DNA of 64,000 nucleotides. It comes from Ornithinibacillus bavariensis. GTDB taxonomy: Bacteria > Bacillota > Bacilli > Bacillales > Amphibacillaceae. Numbering within the stretch: position 1 is the first letter of the stretch; each line of letters starts with the position of its first letter. The stretch covers positions 124,001 to 188,000 of the forward strand of contig NZ_BORP01000005.1 of NCBI RefSeq assembly GCF_018333235.1, read 5' to 3'. Shown here one piece after another: positions 1-9,336 of the stretch. Both the position numbers and the translations under genes were made by a program. A model generated the notes under the pieces. It was not told where the DNA came from. It worked only from the letters and a program-made list of their open reading frames with translations, and made no database searches.

Positions 1-44
1 AACCCCTTTGAATAATCCCCCTATTTTTCCAGAGGTTAAAACAT

Positions 45-74
45 TAAAAAATCTCAAGCCTATTTGGGCATGAG
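45..74 (-). terminator. Weak intrinsic terminator
   Basis: Read on the minus strand, a short stem (CTCA-GCC arms with one A/A mismatch) is followed by a run of Ts. It lies beyond two other hairpins downstream of yxeA. Bases 1-266 hold no convincing gene, only this and the next two hairpins. Confidence 0.45.
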
Positions 75-176
75 ACAATCATACAATAAAAGTTATATAA
101 AACTAAAATATTATATTTTCTTATAAAACGAAACACTCCATCCTTTATGAAACCTATTATAAACTTCATAGAATCG

Positions 177-203
177 AAGAAACCCTAAAAATAAGGGTTT
201 CTT
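177..203. terminator. Hairpin, probable terminator
   Basis: Perfect 10-bp inverted repeat (177-186 with 194-203) with an A-rich loop and A/T-rich flanks. It would work on either strand as a back-up terminator for the leftward yxe/yxd unit. Confidence 0.5.
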
Positions 204-210
204 TATACAG

Positions 211-252
211 AAAGGCTCACTACTTCGATTACTAAGGACGAAGTAAGCCTTT
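211..252 (-). terminator. Terminator hairpin after yxeA
   Basis: Two 7-bp stem segments (211-217 with 246-252, and 221-227 with 239-245) separated by a 3-nt bulge lie 15 bp beyond the yxeA stop. The U-run is weak, so termination strength is uncertain. Confidence 0.5.
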
Positions 253-266
253 GTGACTGTATTTAC

Positions 267-596
267 TTACCATTTTGCATCAACCGGAAGATCTTCCTCA
301 TTTATAAATTCCCAGCTCTCCGTATACTTTCCTTTGGCCAGCACCTTCAAATAAATACCTTGTTCCAAATCTGTACTGGAAGTAAACATTACCTTTCTCT
401 TTTGACCATCCTCGGTATACCCTGTCAAATTGTATTTAAACCGACCGTTATCCGGTTTAGAAGGTTCATTTACTTCGACGTAAACATATTCTTTCTCATA
501 AAGAGGGTTAAAGCGATCAAGATCCTCTTTAAACACGAAATACACTCCTGTTAAAATAATGATGACTACAATAGCCCTTAATAGTACCTTTTTCAT
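267..596 (-). CDS. yxeA: YxeA family small secreted/anchored protein (DUF1093)
   Basis: A 109-residue protein with one N-terminal hydrophobic segment (about residues 5-22, starting MKKVLLRAIV) that would act as signal peptide or anchor. A compact polar domain follows. Length and layout match the YxeA/DUF1093 family, whose biochemical role is unknown. It starts 21 bp downstream of the YxdM-like permease stop, and in B. subtilis yxeA also follows yxdM, so membership of the same transcript is likely. The family is often seen next to bacitracin/cationic-peptide ABC exporters. I infer an envelope-stress role from context only. Three hairpins follow it. Confidence 0.8.
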   Translation of the reverse strand: MKKVLLRAIVVIIILTGVYFVFKEDLDRFNPLYEKEYVYVEVNEPSKPDNGRFKYNLTGYTEDGQKRKVMFTSSTDLEQGIYLKVLAKGKYTESWEFINEEDLPVDAKW

Positions 597-617
597 AAAG
601 CATCCTCTCCTTTTTGA

Positions 618-2543
618 CTATAGCATCTGGCTTTTAACTATCTTCCGGTAGTAACGAAGTGTTAATACAGCAAATATAAAATAAATCAAGGCGTACATTC
701 CCATTGCGGTTATTGTCGGTACGGTGATACTAGAAATTACTAGGATAGAAGCGGCCTTAACAGCAAACCACGAATGCAGTAATCCAATCAACAGCGGGAT
801 AAAGAAAACAAATGCTTGCTTACGAGCAATACCTTTCATAATCATGTTTACATCAAATCCGAGCTGTCGAAGAGTCTTGAAGCTTTGTTTCTCTTGCTCC
901 GCTTCTGTCATTTGCTTGAAGTATAAGATGCTGCCAGTTGCAATGAGAAAGGCAAGACCGAGAAAAGCTGATATAAAAATAAGTAGACCGAACTTTTGAA
1001 GCGAGTTTTGATATTCCGAATAAAAATCAGGCATGAAGCTGTCTTTTGGTACATACTTTTCGTAAATAGACGAAGCCTGCTCACGTTCCTGTTTATTAGG
1101 AATCAAAAAGGTGTCAAAACGGATTTCTTCAAAGTACTCTGTTTGCTCTCTAATCTCATCTATCGTAGTTTCCGAAGCCAAGAGCTGTAATCCATAAACA
1201 TTGTAATTAATAATATTTTCCAAAATCATGCTACTTATCGGGTAAATATCCGGTTTTCCCTGAAGCTCCAACCACATATCTTGATTAGAACTTTCCGTGT
1301 TCACATCCATAAAGGCTTCAATATTCGCTCTTGCATTGTAAAAGATAACTTCTCCGTTAGACGGCACTTTTAAAACTTTGCCTGTTTGAATAAGCTGCTC
1401 CGCTGGAAGCCATAACAAATCACGGGTTACCCCATCATTTTCAGTCTGAGAGCCATGTATACTGCCTTTTATTCGTAAAGCTTCCACCTGTCCATGTTGG
1501 AAATCAATTCCTTCCTGTTCGAGTTCCAATCGGAAAGCCTCCGCTTCCTGCTCCCTATTCTCAATTAAAAAATCATATGGCATTTGGAGACGTGTGTCTT
1601 GTTCCACTGTATAGTACAGTGAATAAGCAATGGAAACTAGCGTTATTGCCATTGCTGATAGCACCGTAATTAAGGTAAGTGAGCTGGCGTTTGACCGCAT
1701 ACGGTGCATTAGCGGTGCAAGCGACAGACTGTTGTACAGACCAAGCAGACCATTTTTTCGTTTACGGAACCAATAAATGCCCCAGCTAATTGTAACTCGA
1801 AAGACCAAGTAAGTACCTGCTATTGTCGTTGAAAGAACCAACAGCATATTTAAGAATAACTGGTCATTCAACATGTGCCCTGATAATTGATAGCCGAATC
1901 CAATAAGGCTTATACCAAGCAATGCCATGACAGTAGCTAAAAAAGGCCGAGGTTTATTGGGATGCTCCTGTTGCTTGTCTGCTTGAAACAAGTCAAGTAG
2001 CGTTGTTCGATAAATGGACAACAGTACTTGTATAGAAGTAAAAACAATAATAATTAGAAATACTAGCACCGTCATGAAAATGGCCTTCGCATTGATACTT
2101 ATTCCCAAGACACCCTCCAATCCAAGCAATTTCATTAAAATTAGAAGAAACAGTCTAGATAATAAAGCCCCACAAACAATTCCAATCAATAGGGCACCCA
2201 AGCCTAGCAATGTATTCTCGATAATCAGATATCGAGCAACCCAACCTTTAGAAAGACCAATAAGCTGATACAGCCCAATTTCACGGCTTCTTCGCTTCAG
2301 AAAAATACGATTAGCATAAACCGTAAAAATACTGACAATGACAATAAGCAAAATACCTGCCACTTGAAAAGCGGTGAAGAAATCCACGCTCTCACTTGCC
2401 ATTTCCTGAACTGCATGATCGTGCTGAAGTGATGAAAATATATAATACAAGCTTGTACTAAAAATGAGAGCAAAAAAATATAAGTAATAATGTTTTATAT
2501 TTTTACGCATGCTACGAAAAGCTAAATCAACGACTGTCAACAT
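618..2543 (-). CDS. yxdM: BceB/YxdM-type ABC transporter permease (FtsX family)
   Basis: Large permease of about 641 residues with ten predicted membrane segments and one long extracellular stretch (roughly residues 310-520) between two membrane blocks, the hallmark of BceB-type permeases. These proteins handle peptide antibiotics and also sense flux through their partner histidine kinase. I place the start at the ATG at 2543 ([10 protein letters not shown]), because a GGGAGGGG ribosome site lies just upstream; the frame is open nine codons further. The start overlaps the end of the ATPase gene by 17 bp, implying translational coupling. The order RR-HK-ATPase-permease-yxeA equals B. subtilis yxdJKLM-yxeA, whose signal includes the cationic peptide LL-37. 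The substrate here is not readable from sequence. Confidence 0.9.
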   Translation of the reverse strand: MLTVVDLAFRSMRKNIKHYYLYFFALIFSTSLYYIFSSLQHDHAVQEMASESVDFFTAFQVAGILLIVIVSIFTVYANRIFLKRRSREIGLYQLIGLSKGWVARYLIIENTLLGLGALLIGIVCGALLSRLFLLILMKLLGLEGVLGISINAKAIFMTVLVFLIIIVFTSIQVLLSIYRTTLLDLFQADKQQEHPNKPRPFLATVMALLGISLIGFGYQLSGHMLNDQLFLNMLLVLSTTIAGTYLVFRVTISWGIYWFRKRKNGLLGLYNSLSLAPLMHRMRSNASSLTLITVLSAMAITLVSIAYSLYYTVEQDTRLQMPYDFLIENREQEAEAFRLELEQEGIDFQHGQVEALRIKGSIHGSQTENDGVTRDLLWLPAEQLIQTGKVLKVPSNGEVIFYNARANIEAFMDVNTESSNQDMWLELQGKPDIYPISSMILENIINYNVYGLQLLASETTIDEIREQTEYFEEIRFDTFLIPNKQEREQASSIYEKYVPKDSFMPDFYSEYQNSLQKFGLLIFISAFLGLAFLIATGSILYFKQMTEAEQEKQSFKTLRQLGFDVNMIMKGIARKQAFVFFIPLLIGLLHSWFAVKAASILVISSITVPTITAMGMYALIYFIFAVLTLRYYRKIVKSQML

Positions 2544-3315
2544 TATCCCCTCCCAATACCGCCTGCACATCTAAGATTTCCTTAAAAAAGGCATGTCTTG
2601 ACTTATCACCGCGGTAGAGTTCGGAATAAAGCCTTCCATCTTTCAAAAACACGACACGGTTACAGTAGCTGGATGCGACCGGGTCATGTGTCACCATGAT
2701 AATTGTGACATTTCGCTGTTGATTAATTTTCTCCATCGTATCCAACAACGATGAAGCCGATTTAGAATCTAGTGCTCCAGTAGGCTCATCAGCAAATACA
2801 ATGGAAGGTAAATGGATCAATGCCCTTCCTGCCGCAGTCCGCTGTTTTTGTCCCCCAGAGACTTCATGTGGATATTTATCTGCTAATTCTTTAATACCCA
2901 ATACTTCCGCAATCTCAGTAAACTCTTTTTCTGCTTGATGCTTGCTCATTTTATGAAGGGATATCGGTAAAAGAATGTTCTCCTTGATTGTCAATGTATC
3001 TAGAAGATTGTAATCCTGAAAGATAAAGCCCAAATTCTTTCTACGAAATGCAGAAAGTGCGGAATCTTTCAAAGAAGAGATGTCCACATTTTCAACTAAA
3101 ATGGCACCGTCCGTACATCGGTCGATAGTAGCCAATACATTAAGCAAAGTCGTCTTTCCCGAACCAGAAGGTCCCATAATCCCAACGAATTCTTTACGAG
3201 TTACATGCAAATCTATTCCCTTTAGCACATGTTGCGAACTGCTTCTGGAGCCATATGTTTTGTGAACATTCCGTGCAAGCAACACTGTTTCATTGACATT
3301 TAAATCGTTCATCAT
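2527..3315 (-). CDS. yxdL: BceA/YxdL-type ABC transporter ATP-binding protein
   Basis: ATPase of 262 residues with all core motifs: Walker [10 protein letters not shown] (48-56), Q-loop FQDYN (about 99-103), signature VSGGQKQR (about 152-159), Walker [10 protein letters not shown] (about 172-180) and the switch His in MVTHDP (about 210). The length and the LolD/MacB-like sequence fit the ATPase of Bce-type peptide exporters. A strong AGGAGG precedes two adjacent ATGs (3315 and 3312); the second has better spacing, but the difference is one residue. A BceR-like operator sits about 90 bp upstream, so this gene, the permease and probably yxeA should be induced by the neighbouring two-component system. 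Confidence 0.92.
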   Translation of the reverse strand: MMNDLNVNETVLLARNVHKTYGSRSSSQHVLKGIDLHVTRKEFVGIMGPSGSGKTTLLNVLATIDRCTDGAILVENVDISSLKDSALSAFRRKNLGFIFQDYNLLDTLTIKENILLPISLHKMSKHQAEKEFTEIAEVLGIKELADKYPHEVSGGQKQRTAAGRALIHLPSIVFADEPTGALDSKSASSLLDTMEKINQQRNVTIIMVTHDPVASSYCNRVVFLKDGRLYSELYRGDKSRHAFFKEILDVQAVLGGDNVDSR

Positions 3316-3401
3316 TAAACCTCCTTGTTCATCAATAACCCCATTTTACGCTAGTTCATACCTCTTGTCGTAAGTTTCATATGATAAAATTGCCACTTTA
3401 A

Positions 3402-3417
3402 ATGACAATTTTGTCAT
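3402..3417 (-). promoter_or_regulatory. BceR/YxdJ-like operator upstream of the exporter genes
   Basis: The site is ATGACAATTTTGTCAT, 7-bp perfect arms around 2 nt. It fits the TNACA-N4-TGTNA pattern reported for BceR-type response regulators (TGACA-N4-TGTCA here). It lies 87 bp before the ATPase start codon, with a plausible -10 (TATCAT or TCATAT, minus strand) about 16-18 nt further on. The partner response regulator is encoded at 4761-5444. The rest of the 3316-3715 gap holds only the terminator of the kinase gene. Confidence 0.65.
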
Positions 3418-3445
3418 GTTAGTCGTAATCAATAGGCAACAAAAA

Positions 3446-3470
3446 ACAGACAGGAGAAAGTCCTGACTGT
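3446..3470 (-). terminator. Terminator of the yxdJ-yxdK unit
   Basis: A 10-bp stem with one mismatch (3446-3455 with 3461-3470) is followed on the minus strand by six Ts. It lies about 245 bp beyond the kinase stop and just upstream of the exporter promoter, separating the two transcription units. Confidence 0.65.
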
Positions 3471-3715
3471 TGCATATGTTCGTTTCATTATAAATGTTGT
3501 GAGGAACTGTATCGTTTCTCACAGAGTTTTTGGAAATTACTGCTTACCTTAGAGCTTAATTTCATTTAATTACGGTCAAAAAAGTAGAGGAATCCAGGGC
3601 ATAAATCGATTAGCATGCATTAAAATTGAAAAACCGAAGTGATTTCTAGCCCTCCTTTTAGTTCTAATAAAGTATATTGTTCACTATTTGGATTTCACCA
3701 AATGCTCATGGAACA

Positions 3716-4750
3716 CTATAGGTTATTGCTTCTTCGGATGGTTTCAAATGTATTGGGGTCAGAAAAGGTTATTTGCATTACCGTTCCCCCACTTTTGCTG
3801 GATTTTGCTTTTAATGTAATTCCCAGCTTATCGGCAACCGTTTTTGCAAGATATAAGCCAAGACCAGTTGCAGCGTTTTGTATTCGACCATTTTCTCCCG
3901 TAAAGCCCTTGTCAAAAATACGGGGCAGATCATGCGGCTGTATGCCAGGTCCCTCATCCTGAAGATCCAATGTTACGTTGCCTCTTTCACTCACATTTGT
4001 CTTAATCACAATAGTCCCACCCACTGGACTATACTTAATTGCGTTAGTCAACAGTTGACGGAGGATGAAGCGGCACCATTTCACATCCGTAACAACTGTC
4101 ACATTAGTACCTTCAATGTTGACCGCAAGATTTTTCTCCAAACACCAAGAAGCCAAATCTTGCACTTCTTCTGTAGCAAGTCGTTGTAAGGAAGCTTCCT
4201 CTAGCCGATAATCTGATTCCAATGTAGGCAATCGTGTCATATACAATTGCCGGTCAAGCAATAAGTGAATTTTTAGCCATTCTACTTCAATTTGACGAAT
4301 GGCAGAGTCACTGCGGCGGGCGTCCAGGACTAGTTTCATTGCTGTGAGCGGGGTTTTTACTTCATGGATCCACGAAGCCATATAATCATCTTCAATCAGT
4401 CTTGCCTCATTAAATTTAGAAACCTGACGTTTGTATTGTAAATCCACAGCACGTAAAAATTCGTAAGTGATTTCATCCAATCTGTTCTCAGGTTCGGGCA
4501 GGTTTTCTATCCAATCTAAAGGGAGGTCTTTACTTAATAAATCAAGTGATGTGGTGAATTTCATTTCTTTCTTGTAACGCCATAAAAAAAATAAGCAAAA
4601 CGTGATTAAAAATAACGCATTTAAATATAGAATAGAACTTGCCTCCACCGTGATTCCTTTATCAAGCATAATCAATATATTGGTCACACCGAGCAAGGCT
4701 ACAAAAAGAAAAATCCAACTCTTTCTTAGTACGATGTATCGGATAAACAT
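3716..4750 (-). CDS. yxdK: Intramembrane-sensing histidine kinase (BceS/YxdK type)
   Basis: A 344-residue kinase with two closely spaced N-terminal membrane segments (about 10-29 and 38-57) and almost no extracellular sensor, typical of Bce-type kinases that receive the signal from the ABC permease. The phospho-acceptor motif is HEVKTPLTAMK with His129. The catalytic domain shows the N box LTNAIKYSP, G1 DEGPGI and G2 TGLGLYL. It starts 10 bp after the response regulator stop, so the two are co-transcribed. By family knowledge it phosphorylates the adjacent YxdJ-like regulator. Detection of cationic peptides is inferred from synteny. Confidence 0.92.
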   Translation of the reverse strand: MFIRYIVLRKSWIFLFVALLGVTNILIMLDKGITVEASSILYLNALFLITFCLFFLWRYKKEMKFTTSLDLLSKDLPLDWIENLPEPENRLDEITYEFLRAVDLQYKRQVSKFNEARLIEDDYMASWIHEVKTPLTAMKLVLDARRSDSAIRQIEVEWLKIHLLLDRQLYMTRLPTLESDYRLEEASLQRLATEEVQDLASWCLEKNLAVNIEGTNVTVVTDVKWCRFILRQLLTNAIKYSPVGGTIVIKTNVSERGNVTLDLQDEGPGIQPHDLPRIFDKGFTGENGRIQNAATGLGLYLAKTVADKLGITLKAKSSKSGGTVMQITFSDPNTFETIRRSNNL

Positions 4751-4760
4751 GGGAGTCCTC

Positions 4761-5444
4761 CTATAAAGAAATAGCCATATAACCTAATCCTTTTTTGGTA
4801 ACAATAGCCTCGGACAATCCAATTTCCTCCAGCTTTTGTCGCAATCGAGTAATGTTAGCAGTAAGTGTATTGTCATTTACGAACTGTTCATCTTCCCAAA
4901 GCTTTCGCATCAAATCATGGCGTGAAATAATTTTATTGTTAGATTCAACGAGGAGTGTCAGCATAAAAAATTCGTTCTTTGTCAGATCCACTTCTTTACC
5001 TTCCCTACGGATTACTCCTCGTTTGATATCAATCAAAGCTCCATTCCATTCAACAATATTTGGCTTGTCTTTTCCATAAGCATAAGTCCGTCGAAGAATG
5101 GCCTGAATTTTACTATAAAGAACCTCCGTATGAAACGGCTTTTGAACATAATCGTCTGCTCCCATGTTCATCGCCATCACCATATCCATTGGATGATCTC
5201 GCGATGATAAAAAGATAATTGGAACTTCAGATACAGCCCGAATCTCCCGGCACCAATAAAAACCATCATACTTAGGAAGAACCACATCCATGATTACAAG
5301 CTGGGGCTGTTGTTCTGTAAACGAGCGCATGACTTCATCAAAATTATCAGGTCTTGTAACCTTAAATGACCAGGATTCCAAACCTGTCTTCAAAGCGGCA
5401 AACAAAGCGTCGTCATCTTCAACGACAAATATATTCATCTCCAT
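4761..5444 (-). CDS. yxdJ: OmpR-family response regulator (BceR/YxdJ type)
   Basis: A 227-residue regulator with an N-terminal receiver (acidic cluster EDDD at 9-12, phospho-acceptor Asp53 in VIMDVVLPKYDG, switch Lys102 in QKPF) and a C-terminal winged-helix OmpR domain (about 130-227) ending LGYMAISL. The ATG at 5444 has AGGAGG nine bases upstream; the second ATG two codons on is less likely. It is first gene of the yxdJ-yxdK transcript. By family knowledge it binds the inverted repeat at 3402-3417 and activates the exporter. Confidence 0.93.
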   Translation of the reverse strand: MEMNIFVVEDDDALFAALKTGLESWSFKVTRPDNFDEVMRSFTEQQPQLVIMDVVLPKYDGFYWCREIRAVSEVPIIFLSSRDHPMDMVMAMNMGADDYVQKPFHTEVLYSKIQAILRRTYAYGKDKPNIVEWNGALIDIKRGVIRREGKEVDLTKNEFFMLTLLVESNNKIISRHDLMRKLWEDEQFVNDNTLTANITRLRQKLEEIGLSEAIVTKKGLGYMAISL

Positions 5445-5588
5445 TTGAGTTAACCTCCTGATAAAAATCTACAAGGTGAATTATTTCACATTATATCAAA
5501 CTATCGAATCAAATTCATATTGTCAGTAAATGGTCAAATAGAGGCATACCACTTATTAAGCACGTTTTCTTTCGAGCACCCGACAGCC

Positions 5589-5634
5589 AAAAATAATAGG
5601 ACAGAGGGGTTACTCTCCCTGTCCTATTATTTTT
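5589..5634. terminator. Strong bidirectional hairpin terminator
   Basis: Perfect 16-bp stem (5589-5604 with 5619-5634) carrying A5 at one end and T5 at the other, so it would terminate transcription from both sides. To its right no intact gene is seen before 6118. It probably served the decayed gene at 5655-5806. Confidence 0.7.
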
Positions 5635-5654
5635 GTTGATTTTCCTAGAAACGC

Positions 5655-5806
5655 TTATTTTGTGTCGTCTTTCAATGCCCCCTCACCATAAACCATGACC
5701 TCAACTATTTTTCCCGTCTTTTCATTCAGGATTTCTTGAATGTATTTTTATCCCTATCTTCTAAAATGCTTGTGAAAGTGTTATCTAATGATTTCTAAAT
5801 CGTTAC
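5655..5806 (-). pseudogene. Remnant of a small gene (unrecognised)
   Basis: On the minus strand two frames join into one protein-like stretch. One frame gives SLDNTFTSILEDRDKN and the other continues YIQEILNEKTGKIVEVMVYG through to a stop at 5655-5657. The joint is an A-run where a single base change would restore the frame. No start codon with a ribosome site is visible in frame. I do not recognise the family. A strong terminator follows at 5589-5634, as expected for the end of a former gene. The stretch 5807-6117 holds nothing else I can support. Confidence 0.35.
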
Positions 5807-6117
5807 ACGTTGTAGCAACGAATAGCACTCCAAATGGCTCGAGTGGTGAACGCAGATATAGATAAATGCAGTAGTGTTTATCTTAGTTTATTTTATAAGA
5901 TTTTTTTTACATAGACTTGTAGTAATTTTACATACCGGACCATGAGTGCATAAAAAATGTGCATCATCATTGTTCCGAAATACTTTATACAACCATGCGA
6001 CATACACCTTTATATCTTAATAACAAACCTGTTCAAGAAACCTATACATCAAAAGCACCTGTTTCGCTTAACATCATTATGTTTTTAATTCAATATTTTG
6101 TCTGACAGTTGCATCCT

Positions 6118-6492
6118 TTATAAAAAGGGATGTATCATATCGTCTGCATTGATGATGGTTAGAATAGTGATTAACGCAAGAAATACAACAGGCGTCATCG
6201 TATTGCCGATTGAATCTTTGACTCTAATATGCGCAAGGACTGCCACCAGCATCGTAATTCCGAGCCAAATACCACCCCATGCAATCACTCCTTCAATCCA
6301 ATACCCTGTAATAAGCACAGCAGCTCCAACTAACTGTACCATTCCTGTGACTACACGAAACCAGTCAGGTAGCTTTAGATTATTGAAAATGCCAACCCAG
6401 TATTTAACCCCTATTACTTTTGAAAAGCCTGAAAAAACATAGTATAACACCAGCAAACTTTGAAGAACAATTGAAAATATGATCATGTGCAA
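6118..6492 (-). CDS. DoxX family membrane protein
   Basis: A 124-residue protein with four predicted membrane helices (about 4-22, 45-66, 73-90, 97-117), matching the DoxX/DoxX-like fold in size and layout. The family is loosely linked to quinone or thiol redox chemistry and detoxification, but this member's role is unknown. The gene is divergent from a TetR regulator, with a near-perfect inverted repeat between them. Repression by that regulator is the simplest reading. The ribosome site GGGAGGAATTGCAC precedes the start. Confidence 0.8.
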   Translation of the reverse strand: MHMIIFSIVLQSLLVLYYVFSGFSKVIGVKYWVGIFNNLKLPDWFRVVTGMVQLVGAAVLITGYWIEGVIAWGGIWLGITMLVAVLAHIRVKDSIGNTMTPVVFLALITILTIINADDMIHPFL

Positions 6493-6557
6493 TTCCTCCC
6501 TTTTATTTGTATCAATATTTTATTACTGACTAAATGGTAAGTTATAATTTTACATGT

Positions 6558-6595
6558 GTCAAGTGTAATTTTACAAAAGTTAAATTATACTTGAC
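6558..6595. promoter_or_regulatory. Candidate TetR operator between divergent doxX-like and tetR genes
   Basis: Two 14-bp arms (6558-6571 and 6582-6595), GTCAAGTGTAATTT and its complement with one mismatch, are separated by 10 bp. The repeat lies midway between the divergent genes, where a TetR dimer or dimer pair would control both. Confidence 0.6.
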
Positions 6596-6651
6596 TTTTT
6601 TTCAGTAAGTGATAAGCTGGTGTTATTAGATTTTGCATGGAGGGTATCTTG

Positions 6652-7245
6652 ATGGGTAAAATACGTAATGCAGAACGGACACAAAAGAATATTCTAGAAG
6701 CTGCGAGAAATGAGTTTTTCAATAAGGGATTTAAGGGAGCACGTATCGAATCGATAGCAGAGAATGCGGGTGTGAAAAAACAGTTAATTTATCATTACTA
6801 CAAGGGTAAAAAGGAATTATATGAAGCCGTTTTGGCAAATTTGGCAACAAGTGGTCCGGAATGGGCAACCCGAGTTCCAGATAATCCGCAACATATTGCC
6901 GAGCATCGATACAATGTAAATAGTAAGGAGAGAGCGGACTTTATTAAGTTTACAGCTTGGCAGGCGCTTGAGTCACAAGCAGATCAAACTTCTTGGAATA
7001 AAAGCGGGGAACTTGCACTTCAATCCTATGTAGCGTACTGGAAAGAACAAAAGGATAAAGGAGTTTTGCCACCTGACCTCGAACCAGAACTTTTGGCACT
7101 GGCAATCACCGCTTTAACAACGTATCCCATTATCTTCAGTGATATTGCTAAGATATTTACCGGAAGCGATGAATCCGATCCTGAATTTCAAAGAAGATGG
7201 TCAGAATTTCTTACCAATCTTAGTGGACATATTATTAAAAATTAG
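6652..7245 (+). CDS. TetR/AcrR family transcriptional regulator
   Basis: About 197 residues. The N-terminal helix-turn-helix (about 8-55) includes IESIAENAGVKKQLIYHYYK, the classic TetR recognition-helix pattern ending in the Y-Y-K that leads into helix 4. The C-terminal half is a ligand-binding TetR_C domain with no recognisable ligand. I choose ATG 6652 (MGKIRNAERT) because GGAGGG lies seven bases upstream; an ATG at 6637 overlaps that ribosome site. It is divergent from the DoxX-like gene with a shared inverted repeat, so autoregulation and control of doxX are inferred. Bases 7246-7444 hold no gene. Confidence 0.9.
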   Translation: MGKIRNAERTQKNILEAARNEFFNKGFKGARIESIAENAGVKKQLIYHYYKGKKELYEAVLANLATSGPEWATRVPDNPQHIAEHRYNVNSKERADFIKFTAWQALESQADQTSWNKSGELALQSYVAYWKEQKDKGVLPPDLEPELLALAITALTTYPIIFSDIAKIFTGSDESDPEFQRRWSEFLTNLSGHIIKN

Positions 7246-7444
7246 AAAAGCTCACATTCACTCATACCTTTGCGAAAGTGTTAGTTTTTATTAAACTGAG
7301 TTCGTCAAAATATAACTACATTGAATACATTACCTCGCTATAGCTGTGTATTAATTTTTTCATAATGTAGTTCCCTTACCTCACGATTATGGAAGGCAAT
7401 ATTTATACTAACGACAATCGGTTCTGTTTAAATTTTATAATCAA

Positions 7445-7472
7445 AAAAACCTTCCATTTAAGGAAGGTTTTT
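7445..7472 (-). terminator. Terminator of the RumA-like gene
   Basis: Stem AAAACCTTCC / GGAAGGTTTT around a 5-base loop with A/T runs at both ends. It lies 16 bp past the stop of the minus-strand methyltransferase gene. Confidence 0.75.
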
Positions 7473-7487
7473 CACACTTACATCTCA

Positions 7488-8879
7488 TTAATTTTTTCTA
7501 ACTAGCAACGCAACACACTCCACATGCATCGTATGCGGAAATAAGTCCACTGGCTGAACCTCAACAAGCTCATAACCAAATGGCTCAAGCTCCTTAATAT
7601 CCACTGCAAATGTATCTGGATTACAGGATACATAAACAATACGTTCAGGCTTCGCACGCCCAATTCTTCGCATTACCTTTCCACCTGCACCAGAACGTGG
7701 CGGATCAAGAAGTAATAGCTCAGGTATTCCAAAGCTCTCTAACACTTCATCAATTCCTCGTCTTGCATCTTTTGCTAGGAAATACGTGTTATTAAGTCCA
7801 TTATCCTTGGCATTTCGTTTTGCAGATTCAATCGACGTCTCCACGATTTCAATTCCTGCTAGCTTATCTACTTGACTAGCAAAAGGAAGAGAGAAGGTAC
7901 CTACACCACAGAATAAATCAATCATTTTCTCATTTATCTTTGGCTTGCCCATTTCAAGAGCTAATTCTACTAGCTTCTGAGCTTGCGTAGGATTCGTTTG
8001 GAAGAATGTATCAAACCAAATACGATAACGGTATCCGAGCATTTCATCATAAATAAAATCACGACCTGCTAGTACATGAGTCTCCTCAGCCTGTGTACGG
8101 TCAGCCCAGTCTCTGTTCTCTAACCATAGTAAGCTTTTCACCTTAGGGAATTTCTCTGTTATCCGTGCTACCAAATCTTTTGTCGCAGTCTCTAACTCCC
8201 CATTAGGTGCTTCCGTAGCGAAAAGCCCTAGCATAATCTCTCCTGTTGCAAATGATTGGCGAACCATTAAATGACGAAGTAAGCCTTCATGATTATCCTT
8301 ATCATAGCCAGATAACTCATGGGCCTTTGCCCAATCAGCAACCTCCATCGTTCCTTCTACCATTTCTTCACCCGCTATTAAACAAGTTTCTAGGGAAATG
8401 ATTTTCCGGAAGTTTCCTAGTTCATGTAAACCAAGGGAGCCGTCCTTGGCAAAGGTAAACTCCATTTTATTTCGATAATGCCATGGGTTGTCCATTCCAA
8501 TTGTGTCATGTACTAAATTTGGATCAAATCCTTGTTCTTCTAATACCTTCTTTACATGGTCCGTCTTTTCGTTTAGTTGGCCAGTATACTTCCAGTGCTG
8601 CCATACACAACCACCACAACGGTCAAAATGTGGGCATGGTGGGTCTACTCGTTCCACATGCGCCTCTACAATTTCTTCTGGCATTACTCGGGTTCTTTTC
8701 CTTTCAGGTTGTCCAACCGTTACACGGACCTTTTCTCCAGGTAACGTTTGGGGAATGGTTAATTTCAGCTTTCTAGGATTGACCTCCCCAATATCACGCC
8801 AAACAACGGCACGTCCAGATCCTTTTTTATCTAAATCACGAATTTCTGCGATATATGTTTCACTTTGTGTTGTTGTCAA
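7488..8879 (-). CDS. Class I SAM-dependent RNA (uracil-C5) methyltransferase, RumA/TrmA family
   Basis: A 463-residue enzyme. An N-terminal TRAM domain (about 1-70) is followed by the 4Fe-4S cysteines C82, C88, C91 (CPHFDRCGGC) and C166, the SAM site DLFCGVGTFS (321-330), the DPPR motif (392-395) and the catalytic Cys419 in VSCNP. It should methylate C5 of a uridine in 23S rRNA or tRNA. A second paralogue at 36781-38166 occupies the rlmCD locus, so this copy is probably the B. subtilis YfjO counterpart, whose target is less clear. It is monocistronic with its own terminator. The gap 8880-9161 shows only a promoter-like AT stretch. Confidence 0.9.
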   Translation of the reverse strand: MTTTQSETYIAEIRDLDKKGSGRAVVWRDIGEVNPRKLKLTIPQTLPGEKVRVTVGQPERKRTRVMPEEIVEAHVERVDPPCPHFDRCGGCVWQHWKYTGQLNEKTDHVKKVLEEQGFDPNLVHDTIGMDNPWHYRNKMEFTFAKDGSLGLHELGNFRKIISLETCLIAGEEMVEGTMEVADWAKAHELSGYDKDNHEGLLRHLMVRQSFATGEIMLGLFATEAPNGELETATKDLVARITEKFPKVKSLLWLENRDWADRTQAEETHVLAGRDFIYDEMLGYRYRIWFDTFFQTNPTQAQKLVELALEMGKPKINEKMIDLFCGVGTFSLPFASQVDKLAGIEIVETSIESAKRNAKDNGLNNTYFLAKDARRGIDEVLESFGIPELLLLDPPRSGAGGKVMRRIGRAKPERIVYVSCNPDTFAVDIKELEPFGYELVEVQPVDLFPHTMHVECVALLVRKN

Positions 8880-9161
8880 GATTGATTCCTCCTCTCATAG
8901 GTTCTCTCTATATGAAGCTTATAACATACAATCTTAACATATTTGGTTCCTTGCATACTTCCTTATTATAGCGGAACATAGGATGATTGGGAACAACCTT
9001 TGTTACTTCCCTTTAAGGACTAGGTTAATATGCAGGGCTACTTTTGATAAGCAACTACTCCATCGCCACAATTAAATCGGAAAGATTATTACATTTCTAG
9101 AGTCAAAAGTGAAATAATATATTTGTAGGATACTATCGTTTTAGGAACGGAGGTATTACTT

Positions 9162-9290
9162 ATGGAAAACGAAAAAGCAGATAGATTACGTATAATGCTT
9201 CAGGAATCCTTACAACCCGTGATTGACCGTTTAGAGCGATTGGAAAAAGAAATTCATGAATTAAAGGAACAGAAAAAAAGTAATAAATAA
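9162..9290 (+). CDS. Small charged coiled-coil protein, 42 residues
   Basis: A short ORF with a strong ribosome site (GGAACGGAGG ten bases before ATG) and its own terminator six bases after the stop. The product starts MENEKADRLRIMLQESLQ and ends in a highly charged helix with a heptad pattern of Leu/Ile (RLERLEKEIHELKEQKK). It is probably a soluble amphipathic or coiled-coil helix. I do not recognise a named family. Signals at both ends and the absence of rare codons support a real gene. Confidence 0.6.
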   Translation: MENEKADRLRIMLQESLQPVIDRLERLEKEIHELKEQKKSNK

Positions 9291-9295
9291 ATGTT

Positions 9296-9328
9296 AAAAG
9301 CCGACGAATTAACGATTCATCGGCTTTT
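9296..9328. terminator. Bidirectional terminator
   Basis: AAAAGCCGA...TCGGCTTTT stem with one mismatch and a short loop, between the convergent 42-residue ORF and the DUF1648 gene. Confidence 0.75.
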
Positions 9329-9336
9329 GTTATCGG

